DNA from: Prevotella sp.
Lineage (GTDB): Bacteria > Bacteroidota > Bacteroidia > Bacteroidales > Bacteroidaceae
Assembly: GCA_017548275.1 (NCBI GenBank)
Contig: JAFZAH010000049.1
Location: forward strand, 1-64,000
Direction: 5' to 3'
Length of the DNA stretch: 64,000 nucleotides
A program made the translations under genes and the position numbers. Positions 8,058-16,947 of this stretch are shown here, in pieces (positions within the stretch are counted from its first letter, which is position 1; the number at the start of each line of letters is the position of its first letter). The notes under the pieces were generated by a model that searched no databases, had not been told where the DNA came from, and worked only from the letters and a program-made list of their open reading frames with translations.

Positions 8058-9623
8058 ATGAGCAACGGATTATTACTATGGGTAGATGACGAGATAGAAC
8101 TGCTCAAAGCCCATATCCTCTTTTTAGAGAAAAAAGGTTACGAAGTGGTCACGGCCAATAATGGCAGTGACGCCATCGACCAGTGCCGCCAACAATCGTT
8201 CGACCTGATATTGCTCGATGAGATGATGCCCGGTCTGACAGGACTGGAGACCTTGCAGCACATCAAGGAGATACTTCCGATGACGCCTGTGGTCATGGTG
8301 ACCAAGAGCGAGGAAGAGGACATCATGAATCAGGCCATCGGCTCGAAAATCGCCGACTATCTGATAAAACCCGTCAATCCCAATCAGATATTACTGACAC
8401 TCAAAAAGAACATCCACCGCAAGGAAATTGTGGCGGAAGTGACACAGAGTGGTTATCAGCAGAATTTCCAAAACATCAGTATGCAGATAGCCGACTGCCG
8501 CACCCACACCGACTGGATAGACGTGTATAAGCGGCTGGTACACTGGGAGTTGGAACTGAGCAGCACCGACACCAATATGAGCGACATCCTTAAGATGCAG
8601 AAAGAAGACGCTAACAACGGTTTCTGCAAATACATCAAGAGCCATTATCTGGACTGGGTGACAGCCGGCGTGAAATGCGATGACAAACCGCTGCTGAGCA
8701 ACGAGGTGTTCAAGCGCAAGGTGTTCCCCCTGCTCGACAAAGGAGAGAAAGTGTTCCTGATTGTGATAGACAATTTCCGTTATGACCAGTGGCGAACATT
8801 GGCCCATGAGATAGCCGACCAGTTCGACATCGATGAGGACCTATATTACAGCATTCTGCCAACAGCCACGCAATATGCACGGAATGCCATCTTCAGCGGT
8901 CTGATGCCCCAACAGATAGCGCAAATGTTTCCCGAATTGTGGGTTGACGAAGACGAGGAGGAAGGCAAGAACCTGAACGAGGGTCCGCTCATCGGCACGC
9001 AGATAGAGCGTTACCGCCGCCATGACACCTATTCCTATCACAAAATCAACAATTCAGCCGATGCTGAAAGTTTCATGAGTCAATTGCGGCAGTTGGAGAA
9101 TAACAGTCTGAATGTGGTGGTATTTAATTTCATTGATATGTTGTCGCACGCGCGTACTGAGTCGAAAATGGTGCGCGAATTGGCTAACAACGAATCCGCT
9201 TACCGCAGCATCACGCTCAGTTGGTTTCGTCATTCGGTGATGGCAGAGTTGTTTAAGATTTTGTCACAGAGCGACTACAAAGTGATAGTGACGACCGACC
9301 ATGGAAGTATCCGCGCGTCCAAGCCCGTGAAAATCATCGGCGACCGCAATACGAACACCAACCTGCGCTACAAACTGGGCAAGAACCTCAGTTACAATCA
9401 GAAAGACGTGTTCACCATCAAAAACCCGCGCCAGGCTCAGTTGCCCGCCCCTAATCTCAGCACGACGTATGTGTTTGCCACCGGTGAGGATTTCTTTGCC
9501 TATCCCAACAATTACAACTATTACGTATCTTACTACAAAGACACGTTCCAGCATGGCGGCATCTCGATGGAAGAGATGATTATCCCCATCATCACACTAA
9601 CGGGGAAAAAGCGGGGTGGATAA
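8058..9623 (+). CDS. porX: T9SS response regulator PorX with PglZ domain
   Basis: A 521-residue two-domain protein. The receiver domain (1-125) has acidic residues D10/D11, the phosphoacceptor D54 in LILLDEMMPG, T82 and K83. The C-terminal PglZ/alkaline-phosphatase-like domain (about 200-515) has FLIVIDNFRYDQW, TATQYARNAIFSG, VVFNFIDMLSHAR, VIVTTDHGSIR and HGGISMEEMIIPI. In PglZ enzymes these segments carry the metal ligands and the active-site Thr. PorX works with PorY and sigma factor SigP to control por genes in Porphyromonas, and its PglZ domain has been reported as a phosphodiesterase. That is family knowledge. The gene follows porW by 3 bp. No porY or sigP is in this window. Confidence 0.95.
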   Translation: MSNGLLLWVDDEIELLKAHILFLEKKGYEVVTANNGSDAIDQCRQQSFDLILLDEMMPGLTGLETLQHIKEILPMTPVVMVTKSEEEDIMNQAIGSKIADYLIKPVNPNQILLTLKKNIHRKEIVAEVTQSGYQQNFQNISMQIADCRTHTDWIDVYKRLVHWELELSSTDTNMSDILKMQKEDANNGFCKYIKSHYLDWVTAGVKCDDKPLLSNEVFKRKVFPLLDKGEKVFLIVIDNFRYDQWRTLAHEIADQFDIDEDLYYSILPTATQYARNAIFSGLMPQQIAQMFPELWVDEDEEEGKNLNEGPLIGTQIERYRRHDTYSYHKINNSADAESFMSQLRQLENNSLNVVVFNFIDMLSHARTESKMVRELANNESAYRSITLSWFRHSVMAELFKILSQSDYKVIVTTDHGSIRASKPVKIIGDRNTNTNLRYKLGKNLSYNQKDVFTIKNPRQAQLPAPNLSTTYVFATGEDFFAYPNNYNYYVSYYKDTFQHGGISMEEMIIPIITLTGKKRGG

Positions 9624-9711
9624 TTAGGAAATACGAAATATGAATTACGAAATGATGATGTTAAGGTCTTAAGGTTCTTAATGACTATCATGACAATATA
9701 AACACTAAATC

Positions 9712-10128
9712 ATGACCATAGAGATAAAAGATTTAGCGCATATCGGAGAGGCGGCGAAAGAGTTTGTGGCAGCCATGGGCGATGCCACAGTTTTTGCGTT
9801 CTATGGTAAGATGGGCGCGGGAAAAACGACGTTTATCAAAGCCGTGTGTGAGGAGTTGGGTGTGGAGGACATCATCACCTCGCCCACTTTCGCCATCGTC
9901 AACGAATATCGCTCATCCACGACCGACGAGTTGATATATCACTTCGATTTCTACCGTATCAAAAAACTCGAAGAGGTGTATGACCTCGGGTATGAAGACT
10001 ATTTCTACAGCGGAGCCGTCTGTTTCATCGAATGGCCCGAACTGATAGAAGAACTCCTGCCCGATGATGCCGTACGTGTGCACATCACCGAGCAGGAGGG
10101 AGTTAGGACTTTGAGGTTTGAGATTTGA
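9712..10128 (+). CDS. tsaE: tRNA threonylcarbamoyladenosine biosynthesis ATPase TsaE
   Basis: A 138-residue P-loop ATPase that works with TsaB/TsaD to make t6A37 on ANN-decoding tRNAs. Walker A is GKMGAGKTT (32-40). Other family landmarks are the [10 protein letters not shown] segment near 62, [21 protein letters not shown], and [14 protein letters not shown] near 107. Length is near normal. It sits 88 bp downstream of porX on the same strand and may be read through from it. Its last five codons and stop lie inside a 14-bp tandem duplication that continues downstream. Confidence 0.95.
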   Translation: MTIEIKDLAHIGEAAKEFVAAMGDATVFAFYGKMGAGKTTFIKAVCEELGVEDIITSPTFAIVNEYRSSTTDELIYHFDFYRIKKLEEVYDLGYEDYFYSGAVCFIEWPELIEELLPDDAVRVHITEQEGVRTLRFEI

Positions 10129-10138
10129 GGTTTGAGAT
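10111..10138 (+). repeat. 14-bp tandem duplication at the end of tsaE
   Basis: TTGAGGTTTGAGAT is present twice in direct succession. The first copy encodes the last residues of TsaE and the stop falls at the junction. This is a local slippage product typical of the low-complexity spacers in this window. Confidence 0.8.
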
Positions 10139-10191
10139 TTGACAATTGAACTCTTATACCATCAATTCTAAACCTTCAACCCTAAACCTTT

Positions 10192-10506
10192 TTACAGCAG
10201 TGCTTTGAATTTTTCGTCGAGTACGGCTTTACCGGCGGCGCCGACGAAACGGTCAACGAGTTCACCGTTCTTGAAGAAAAGGATGGTGGGGATGTTGCGC
10301 ACGCCAAATTCCATGGCGATATCGTCGTTTTCCTCCACGTCGCACTTTCCAACTACGATGCGTCCGTCGTAATCATTGGCCAATTCAGAGATGACGGGTC
10401 CCAACATACGGCAGGGTCCGCACCATGTAGCCCACAGGTCAACGACCAATGGTAGATCACCATTTTTATAACTCTCGAAATTCTCAGTTGTGATTGTTAC
10501 TTCCAT
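10192..10506 (-). CDS. trxA: Thioredoxin
   Basis: A 104-residue cytoplasmic dithiol reductase with the active site WATWCGPCRM (near residues 26-35). The downstream cis-proline segment reads NIPTILFFKNGE. Length and fold landmarks are those of an ordinary thioredoxin with no signal peptide, so it reduces cytoplasmic proteins such as ribonucleotide reductase and peroxidases. It lies about 200 bp downstream of dnaE on the same strand. The gap between them has a possible sigma-54 type site, so it may have its own promoter. Confidence 0.96.
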   Translation of the reverse strand: MEVTITTENFESYKNGDLPLVVDLWATWCGPCRMLGPVISELANDYDGRIVVGKCDVEENDDIAMEFGVRNIPTILFFKNGELVDRFVGAAGKAVLDEKFKALL

Positions 10507-10575
10507 GTGTGTAATATTATAAAATTAGAAAATTATTAAATTAAAAATCATTTACGGGTAATGTTACTATTTCTC

Positions 10576-10592
10576 ATCAAAAACCGTGCCAA
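10576..10592 (-). promoter_or_regulatory. Possible sigma-54 (-24/-12) promoter upstream of trxA
   Basis: The minus strand reads TTGGCACG-GTTT-TTGAT, against the RpoN consensus TTGGCACG-N4-TTGCW. The -24 half is perfect and spacing is right; the -12 half has A for C. It would give a leader of about 60 nt to trxA. No sigma-54 activator gene is nearby. Confidence 0.4.
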
Positions 10593-10708
10593 TTGTTTGA
10601 CCTGTCAGGAAGGGAGAAATGCCGCTGGCGGGACGGTGGACGGATCGGGTGGGCGTATCAGTTCGTTGGAACCCGCATACAAGATTCATTTACCTGAATG
10701 GTTTCCTC

Positions 10709-13700
10709 CTAATTGATGTGATAAGACATTCCTTCGTTTGCTTCGATAAACTGCGTGAGGTCGCGCTTCACGTTCACCATCACTTCTCTGCTGCGCAACA
10801 TGACGTGAGAATGTTCGCCCGGTTCATGTAACTGAATAAACAATGAAGTTTGTCCCGGATTCTCGCGCAGGAGCGTTGAGAGGTCTGAAGCCGCAGTTTC
10901 GTCAAGTTTGTCGGCATCGATGGTGATTGTTATCTTTTCGATGCAATTCTCCTTCACTGTTTGCAGGTATTGAATATCAGCGATTTTGAAGTCGATATAG
11001 TTGCTGGTTTCGAACTTCTTATAGCATTTCGCCTTGATAAATACCGAGCATCCTTCGGCGAGCATGCCCTGCCAGCGTCCCCAGTCCTCGCCGAAGAGCG
11101 CCAGTTCACCTGACCCTTCGAAATCCTCGATAGTGACGAATCCGCAAGGTTTACCTGTCTTCGTAAATTTAGACTTCACCCCGGTAACGATACCGCCGAT
11201 TGTTATCTCCTGCTTTTTTGTCAGCGCCTCTTTGTCATCGAGTTCCTGGCAGTGGGTGTTGCAGAGGTTATTGAGCACGATGTCGTACTCGTCGAGGGGA
11301 TGTGCCGAGAGATAGATGCCGACCAAGTCGCGCTCGCGATTGAGTCGCTCGATGGCGCTCCAACTCTCCGCCTCCGGGATAGTCGGCAGACGCATCTCAA
11401 CAGGTTCAAAATCACCAAAGAGCGACTGCTCGTGCTCCATTGCCGCCGCCTGGAACAATTGTCCGTGGCGTACAAGCGTGTCGAGGAACATCACGCCTTT
11501 CGCATTGGTGGCGAAATAACGCTCTCGGGCAATGCCGAAACTATCGAATCCGCCGCTGAGAGCCAAACTCTCGAAAGCCTTTCTGTTGACAGCACTGAGA
11601 TTGACACGTTGAGCGAAATCGAACACGCTCTTGTAGGGTCCGTTAGCCTCGCGCTCGTCGATGATGGCCTGAGCCGCCGACTCGCCGATACCCTTGATAG
11701 CCGCCAGTCCGAAACGGATTTCACCTTTTTTGTTGGAACCGAACTTAAGATAACTCTCATTGACATCCGGTCCGAGGGTGAGAATACCCATCGACCGGCA
11801 TTCGTCCATCAGTTTGGTGATTTCCTTGATATCGTTCTTACGTCGGCTCATGATGGCCGCCATAAACTGCGAGGGATAATGCGCCTTGAGGTATGCCGTC
11901 TGATACGCCACCCATGAGTAACACGTGGCATGACTCTTATTGAAAGCATAGGAGGCGAATTTCTTCCAGTCGCCCCAGATTTTTTTGAGCACCTCGGGGT
12001 CATGTCCGTTCTTCTTTCCTCCTTCGAGGAATTTGGGTTCCATCGCATTAACGATTGCCTCTTTTTTCTTACCCATCGCCTTACGGAGGGCATCACTCTC
12101 ACCTCGTGTGAAATTGGCCAGTTCGCGCGAGAGTAACATCACCTGCTCCTGATAGACCGTGATGCCATAAGTGTCCTTGAGGTATTTCTCCATGCAAGGA
12201 AGGTCATACACCACAAGCGAGGGGTCATGCTTACGTTTGACAAAATCGGGGATATAATCCATGGGTCCCGGACGATAGAGGGCATTCATAGCGATAAGAT
12301 CCTCGAATACGGTCGGATGCAACTCTCGCAGGTATTTCTGCATGCCCGGCGACTCGAACTGGAACGTTCCAATTGTCTGCCCTTTCTGATACAGTTCGTA
12401 AGTGAGAGGGTCATCGATGGGTATATTTTCGAGGTCGACAATGTCGCCCGTACTGAGGCGTATGTTCTCCACGGCCTCTTTCAACTCCGAGAGTGTTTTC
12501 AGTCCGAGGAAGTCCATTTTGATGAGTCCCGTCTCCTCGATGACATGTCCGTCGTATTGTGTACATAGCACTTTCTCCCCCTTATTGTCAGGGTCGTCGG
12601 CAGTGGAAACGGGAACCCAATCGCTGATGGGGTCGGGACTGATAATGGTACCGCAGGCATGTATGCCCGTACCGCGCACGGTGCCTTCGAGCATTCGCGC
12701 ATATCTGATGGTGTTGCTCAGTTTTGGGTCTTGCGACACCTCTGCCTCTCTGAGCGCCTGCACACACTTGATGGCGTTAGTGAGGTTCATCTTTTTGTTA
12801 TCAGGCAATTTGTCGGGAATCTCCTTACAAAGATGGTTGGAGATGTCGAGCGGCAGTTTCTCCACGCGCGCCACGTCCTTGATAGAGTTTTTCGTGGCCA
12901 TGGTGCTATAGGTGATAATGTGCGCCACCTTCTCATGACCATATTTATCCTCGACCCATTTGAGCACACGTCCGCGTCCGTCGTCATCGAAGTCGGTGTC
13001 GATATCAGGGAGTGAGATACGGTCGGGGTTAAGGAAACGCTCAAACAGGAGGTCATATTTGATGGGGTCGATTTTGGTGATGCCCAGGCAATAGGCCACC
13101 ACCGAACCAGCCGCCGAACCACGCCCCGGGCCTACGATAACACCTAATTCCTTGCGTGCGGCGTTGATGAAGTCCTGCACGATAAGGAAGTAACCCGGAA
13201 AACCCATCGTCTTCATGACGTGCAACTCGAATTTGATGCGTTCGGCCACCTCATCGCTCAGCGGGTCACCATAGAGTCGGCTGGCTCCCTCATAGGTCAG
13301 TTTGGCTAGATATTCCGCCTCAAACTTGATGCGGTATATTTTCTCATATCCTCCGAGGTGTTCGATTTTCTTCAGTCCCTCCTCTAGCGGCAAGGGGTTC
13401 TCTCCGTTCTCGTCAGAAGTGAATTCCTTGAAGAGGTCTTCTTCAGAAAACTTTTTGCGAATATCATCCTCTGTGCCGAATGACTCCGGTATGGGGAAGA
13501 AGGGCATGATGGGGTCGTGGTTGATGCTGTAAACCTCCACTTTGTCGAGAATCTCCAATGTATTAGAGAGCGCCTCGGGCACATCGGCAAACACCTGATT
13601 CATCTCCGCACGGGTCTTGAACCACTCCTGTTTGGTATAACGCATGCGTTTAGGGTCGTCAAGGTCGCTGGCGGTTGAGAGGCAGAGCAGATGGTCGTGC

Positions 13701-14416
13701 GCCTCAGCGTTCTCCGGGTCCACGAAATGCACGTCATTGGTGCACACCACCTTGATGCCATATTCCTTGGCCAATTCCAAGATGACCTTGTTGGCCCTCT
13801 GCTGCTCGGGATAGGTCTCGCGGTTGGCCATGATATTAGGGTCGGTCACCTGATGGCGCTGTATCTCCAAATAGTAATCATCACCGAAGATGCGACGATA
13901 CCACTCGATAATCTCGCGTGCCTTAGCGATGTCGCCGTTATTGATGGCTCTTGGCACCTCACCAGCCAAGCATGCTGAACAGACGATGAGCCCCTCATGA
14001 TAACGTTCCAAGTCAGCATGGTCGGTACGTGGTTTGGAATAGAACCCATCAACCCATGCGCGTGATACGAGTTTGATGAGGTTTTTGTAGCCCTCATAAT
14101 TCTTTGCCAGCACGATGAGGTGGTATCTTCTGTCATCACCACGGTTTTTGTCTTTGTCCTCTTTATTGCGGTAGGCCACATACATCTCGCAACCGAGGAT
14201 GGGTTTGAAAGGTTCCTCTCCTTTTTCTTTGCGTTTTTTATTGATACCTGCACAGTAGTCGGAGAAGAATTTGACACCGAACATATTGCCGTGGTCGGTT
14301 ATCGCCATGCCACGCATGCCGTCGGCCACAGCCTTATCAACCAGACGCTCGATGCTTGCCTGACCGTCTAGAAGTGAGTAGTATGTATGTACGTGTAAAT
14401 GAACGAAATCTTGCAT
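10709..14416 (-). CDS. dnaE: DNA polymerase III alpha subunit
   Basis: The 1235-residue replicative polymerase. It has an N-terminal PHP domain (HLHVHTYYSLLDG from residue 6, then TDHGNMFG), a C-family polymerase core with catalytic acidic residues in PDIDTDFDDDGRG (about 468-480), and GRGSAAGS before it. Helix-hairpin-helix and OB-fold regions follow (IGGIVTGVKSKFTKTG near 1050). Length is close to the usual ~1160-1250. The start ATG at 14416 (MQDFVHLHVHTYY) places the PHP motif correctly. TAACTTCG at 14497-14504 is a one-mismatch -7 box upstream. The accessory island begins immediately beyond its promoter. Confidence 0.97.
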   Translation of the reverse strand: MQDFVHLHVHTYYSLLDGQASIERLVDKAVADGMRGMAITDHGNMFGVKFFSDYCAGINKKRKEKGEEPFKPILGCEMYVAYRNKEDKDKNRGDDRRYHLIVLAKNYEGYKNLIKLVSRAWVDGFYSKPRTDHADLERYHEGLIVCSACLAGEVPRAINNGDIAKAREIIEWYRRIFGDDYYLEIQRHQVTDPNIMANRETYPEQQRANKVILELAKEYGIKVVCTNDVHFVDPENAEAHDHLLCLSTASDLDDPKRMRYTKQEWFKTRAEMNQVFADVPEALSNTLEILDKVEVYSINHDPIMPFFPIPESFGTEDDIRKKFSEEDLFKEFTSDENGENPLPLEEGLKKIEHLGGYEKIYRIKFEAEYLAKLTYEGASRLYGDPLSDEVAERIKFELHVMKTMGFPGYFLIVQDFINAARKELGVIVGPGRGSAAGSVVAYCLGITKIDPIKYDLLFERFLNPDRISLPDIDTDFDDDGRGRVLKWVEDKYGHEKVAHIITYSTMATKNSIKDVARVEKLPLDISNHLCKEIPDKLPDNKKMNLTNAIKCVQALREAEVSQDPKLSNTIRYARMLEGTVRGTGIHACGTIISPDPISDWVPVSTADDPDNKGEKVLCTQYDGHVIEETGLIKMDFLGLKTLSELKEAVENIRLSTGDIVDLENIPIDDPLTYELYQKGQTIGTFQFESPGMQKYLRELHPTVFEDLIAMNALYRPGPMDYIPDFVKRKHDPSLVVYDLPCMEKYLKDTYGITVYQEQVMLLSRELANFTRGESDALRKAMGKKKEAIVNAMEPKFLEGGKKNGHDPEVLKKIWGDWKKFASYAFNKSHATCYSWVAYQTAYLKAHYPSQFMAAIMSRRKNDIKEITKLMDECRSMGILTLGPDVNESYLKFGSNKKGEIRFGLAAIKGIGESAAQAIIDEREANGPYKSVFDFAQRVNLSAVNRKAFESLALSGGFDSFGIARERYFATNAKGVMFLDTLVRHGQLFQAAAMEHEQSLFGDFEPVEMRLPTIPEAESWSAIERLNRERDLVGIYLSAHPLDEYDIVLNNLCNTHCQELDDKEALTKKQEITIGGIVTGVKSKFTKTGKPCGFVTIEDFEGSGELALFGEDWGRWQGMLAEGCSVFIKAKCYKKFETSNYIDFKIADIQYLQTVKENCIEKITITIDADKLDETAASDLSTLLRENPGQTSLFIQLHEPGEHSHVMLRSREVMVNVKRDLTQFIEANEGMSYHIN

Positions 14417-14573
14417 AATAGTTGGAAGTTAAAGAAGTTATGGGAGTTAAAGAAATTAGAGGATATTTGTTTATTGGACCATAGTCTTTGAGTTTGCGAA
14501 GTTACGGATAAAACATGAGATTACCAAAAGTTTATTTTATAAAAAATGTAAATAAACGAATGAATAAAAATCA

Positions 14574-15068
14574 TTACGCCCTATCCAATAAGATGAATAA
14601 CTTATCGAATTTTATCATTGGTCGACCCAGATAGGTGGAGGTGTTGTATCCGTTTGCTTTTGCCCATTCAAACACCATGTTTCTCACTGTTTCTGGATAG
14701 AAGATCTTGAGTAGTTTTTTCTTCATCAGTTCATTCCATACCACAGTATGGCCCAAGTTTTCCTGGTCTATGCGTTGCGCGATGCCAAGAGCGATTGTTA
14801 CTAAACTATTGCAGAAGTCTCCACGCTCGGCGCATGGTTCCACGTGGAAAGCCGACCTTACCCCATCAACCAGCCCCTTGATGGAGAGAATATCCTGTAC
14901 CAATCCTAACCCGATGATATCACCAACCTCGGATTTTGCCAACTCGCAATACTTCTCACCACTCTCTCCATAGAGATTTTTCAGTCCCCAACTAGTCTGG
15001 AAAGTAAAAGATTCAATAGCACTTTTCTGTTTCAGTGTGTCATTCCGTTTTTGATTCTTCTTTTTCAT
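14574..15068 (-). CDS. Unknown 164-residue protein of the accessory island
   Basis: I do not recognise this protein. It begins with a very basic, Asn/Gln-rich head (MKKKNQKRNDTLKQK). A mostly helical soluble body follows, with CELAKSEVGDIIGLGLVQDI near 40, HVEPCAERGDFCNSLVTIAL near 76 and a C-terminal segment YLGRPMIKFDKLFILLDRA. There is no signal peptide or membrane segment. It is transcribed divergently from the WYL regulator across a 179-bp gap. It is driven by one of the three copies of the island's shared operator/promoter module, with the start 24-40 bp past the predicted transcription start. That links it functionally to the sigma/RNase operon. Confidence 0.7.
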   Translation of the reverse strand: MKKKNQKRNDTLKQKSAIESFTFQTSWGLKNLYGESGEKYCELAKSEVGDIIGLGLVQDILSIKGLVDGVRSAFHVEPCAERGDFCNSLVTIALGIAQRIDQENLGHTVVWNELMKKKLLKIFYPETVRNMVFEWAKANGYNTSTYLGRPMIKFDKLFILLDRA

Positions 15069-15098
15069 CTTATTAAAATATTTGAAGTTCTCTCTCCC

Positions 15099-15163
15099 AT
15101 ATTATACGATAAGTTTCATCGATAATGGGCTATTATGCGACACATGTGTGCAAAAACTTTGCA
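15099..15163 (-). promoter_or_regulatory. Island operator/promoter module, copy A
   Basis: Read on the minus strand: dyad TGCAAA-GTT-TTTGCA (15163-15149) with the exact 11-mer GTTTTTGCACA at 15157-15147. ATCGTATAATATG follows, its first base (15110) exactly 47 bp after the 11-mer start. It drives the unknown gene starting at 15068. The dyad also lies between this gene and the divergent WYL gene and could control both. Confidence 0.75.
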
Positions 15164-15210
15164 TACCGTCAAAAAAACATATAAATGAACATCATCTATT
15201 AAAAATATAT

Positions 15211-15221
15211 CGTATATTTGC
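15211..15221 (+). promoter_or_regulatory. -7 region of the WYL gene promoter
   Basis: CGTATATTTGC contains a perfect TAnnTTTG box (TATATTTG, 15213-15220) preceded by the same ATCG seen in the other island promoters. The GTTTTTGCACA element is absent on this strand at the 47-bp position, so this promoter looks constitutive or repressed rather than activated. Confidence 0.6.
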
Positions 15222-15247
15222 AATTAGATTATTAAAGTACGAATAAT

Positions 15248-16150
15248 ATGGTGAGCAAAACCTTTAATCGCTATATCTGGCTACTAAATATCCTCTTGCA
15301 GAAGAAGGAACTAACCTTCGAGGAAATAAGAAATCTGTGGCGAGATAGTAATCTGGGGGATGGAACACCGATGCCATTACGTACATTCCACCAACATCGC
15401 AAGGCTGTCGAAGAACTGTTTGGCGTGAAAATCTCATGCAACCCGTCAAATGGTTATCATTATTCCATAGACAATCCTCAGGCGTTGAGAAATGACAAGA
15501 CACGCCAGTGGCTGCTCAATTCCTTCACATTGTCGAATATAATCATTGCTGGGCATAACATGAATGGCAGAATATTGTTCGAGAACATTCCCGGTGGCGC
15601 AGACTATCTGCAATCTGTTGTTGAGGCCATGCAGCAGAACAAAATACTGGAGATAGACTATCAGGCATTCGGCAGTCACCGTGAAACCTACCACATGGAG
15701 CCTTACGCCATGAAGGTCTATCGTCAACGCTGGTACATTATCGGAAAACTGAAGGAACAGGATGCCATCCGTCATCTTGCGCTGGACAGAATTATCGAAC
15801 TTCAAAAAACAGATACGTCGTTCACGATACCTAAAAACTTCAATGCTGAGAAGTATTACGCCAACAGCATAGGTATCTTCGTGAACGAGGAACTAAAACC
15901 TCAGAAGGTACGTATCCGTGTCTATGGCAAGCAGGTGGATTATCTTCGTACACTGCCATTGCATCGCTCACAAGAGGAAGTTCTCACCAAGCATGAGCAG
16001 TTCAGCGAGTTCCAATACCGTGTATGCCTTACCCCAGAACTCTCCACCCAATTGCTGGCTATGGGAGAAAAAGTAGAAGTGCTCGAACCTCAGGAACTGA
16101 GAGAGGAGATAAAAAAGAAAATTGAATTAATGTTTAACTATTATAAATAA
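15248..16150 (+). CDS. WYL-domain transcriptional regulator
   Basis: A 300-residue regulator. The N-terminal part (1-75) is a winged-helix-type DNA-binding region (YIWLLNILLQKKELTFEEI, then PLRTFHQHRKAVEELFGVKI). The central WYL domain (about 120-210) contains KILEIDYQAFGSHRETYHME, QRWYIIGKLKE and HLALDRIIEL. The C-terminal part is the usual WCX-like extension. WYL proteins bind ligands, often nucleic acids or nucleotides, and commonly control defence or DNA-damage loci; this is family knowledge. It lies beside the dyad operator and heads a two-gene unit with the nuclease-like gene 10 bp downstream. It is the most economical candidate to bind the three island operators. Confidence 0.9.
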   Translation: MVSKTFNRYIWLLNILLQKKELTFEEIRNLWRDSNLGDGTPMPLRTFHQHRKAVEELFGVKISCNPSNGYHYSIDNPQALRNDKTRQWLLNSFTLSNIIIAGHNMNGRILFENIPGGADYLQSVVEAMQQNKILEIDYQAFGSHRETYHMEPYAMKVYRQRWYIIGKLKEQDAIRHLALDRIIELQKTDTSFTIPKNFNAEKYYANSIGIFVNEELKPQKVRIRVYGKQVDYLRTLPLHRSQEEVLTKHEQFSEFQYRVCLTPELSTQLLAMGEKVEVLEPQELREEIKKKIELMFNYYK

Positions 16151-16160
16151 GAAAAAGAGT

Positions 16161-16874
16161 ATGAGTAACACGTCTAAAGGTGCAGCAAATAAAGGTAGTA
16201 AATTCCAGATGCAAAGAATTACATTACCTGAAAATAAAACTGTTTTTGATAAATTTGTAAATGATGAATTACAATGGTTGTCTCCTCTAATTGAAGATAA
16301 GTTCACGGAGTATAGAATGAATTCTCCTTATTTGCTGGGCAAATTAGGCATTAGCCAACCAATTAAGAAGAAATATATAAATTCTTTTTGGCCGTCACCA
16401 CAACCTCAATGGGACGGAATAGCTATTGGCAAAGAAAATACTCTTTATTTGTTCGAAGCCAAGTCGCATCTTAGTGAGATTGTTCCTGGTAAGGATGGAA
16501 ACATTGGCAATGATGAACTTAAATACTCGTCAATAATGACTTGTGCAAAAGAACTATTTAGTATCGAAGATACCGAAGAAAATAGAAAATATTGGTGTAA
16601 AACTTTTTATCAAATTTCAAATCGTATAGCCTTTGCTCATCAACTAACAAAAATTAGCAAAGTTGAGAACGTAGAATACAATGATGTCAAAATGGTATTT
16701 CTTAATTTTGTAAATGATGCGACTTGGTTAAAGGATAAAATAATGGTTAAGAATGATAAGGAGTGGTTAAATCATTACGAAAAGAAGATATTACCAAAAT
16801 TAGGAATAAGCATTCAAAAATTAAATAAAAACAATGTATATATACTAAATTTCGATCTAAATCTGTTGATATAG
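16161..16874 (+). CDS. PD-(D/E)XK nuclease-like protein of the island
   Basis: A 237-residue soluble protein, strikingly AT-rich compared with the flanking core genes. The segment QWDGIAIGKENTLYLFEAKS has the arrangement of a PD-(D/E)XK nuclease core: D85, then E99-A100-K101 at the end of the next strand. The N-terminus is basic (MSNTSKGAANKGSKFQMQR) and a conserved-looking YCKTF/QISNRIAFAHQL helix follows. No partner methylase is present, so it is not an ordinary restriction enzyme. It begins 10 bp after the WYL gene and is probably co-transcribed with it. The assignment rests on one motif; no fold comparison could be run. Confidence 0.65.
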   Translation: MSNTSKGAANKGSKFQMQRITLPENKTVFDKFVNDELQWLSPLIEDKFTEYRMNSPYLLGKLGISQPIKKKYINSFWPSPQPQWDGIAIGKENTLYLFEAKSHLSEIVPGKDGNIGNDELKYSSIMTCAKELFSIEDTEENRKYWCKTFYQISNRIAFAHQLTKISKVENVEYNDVKMVFLNFVNDATWLKDKIMVKNDKEWLNHYEKKILPKLGISIQKLNKNNVYILNFDLNLLI

Positions 16875-16882
16875 CCTTCCTC

Positions 16883-16947
16883 TGCAATGTTTTTGCACAT
16901 TATTCTCACTTTTTACCTTGACAAAGCAGTTTTCATTCGTATATATG
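16883..16947 (+). promoter_or_regulatory. Island operator/promoter module, copy B
   Basis: Dyad TGCAA-TGTTT-TTGCA (16883-16897) contains GTTTTTGCACA (16889-16899). TTCGTATATATG begins at 16936, exactly 47 bp after the 11-mer start. It precedes the broken gene, so it is probably an orphan promoter. Confidence 0.75.

Noticed and set aside
10709..14416. Long open frames on the plus strand inside dnaE (for example 11252-11917)
   Set aside because: They are antisense shadows of a strongly conserved gene and have no promoter or recognisable domains.
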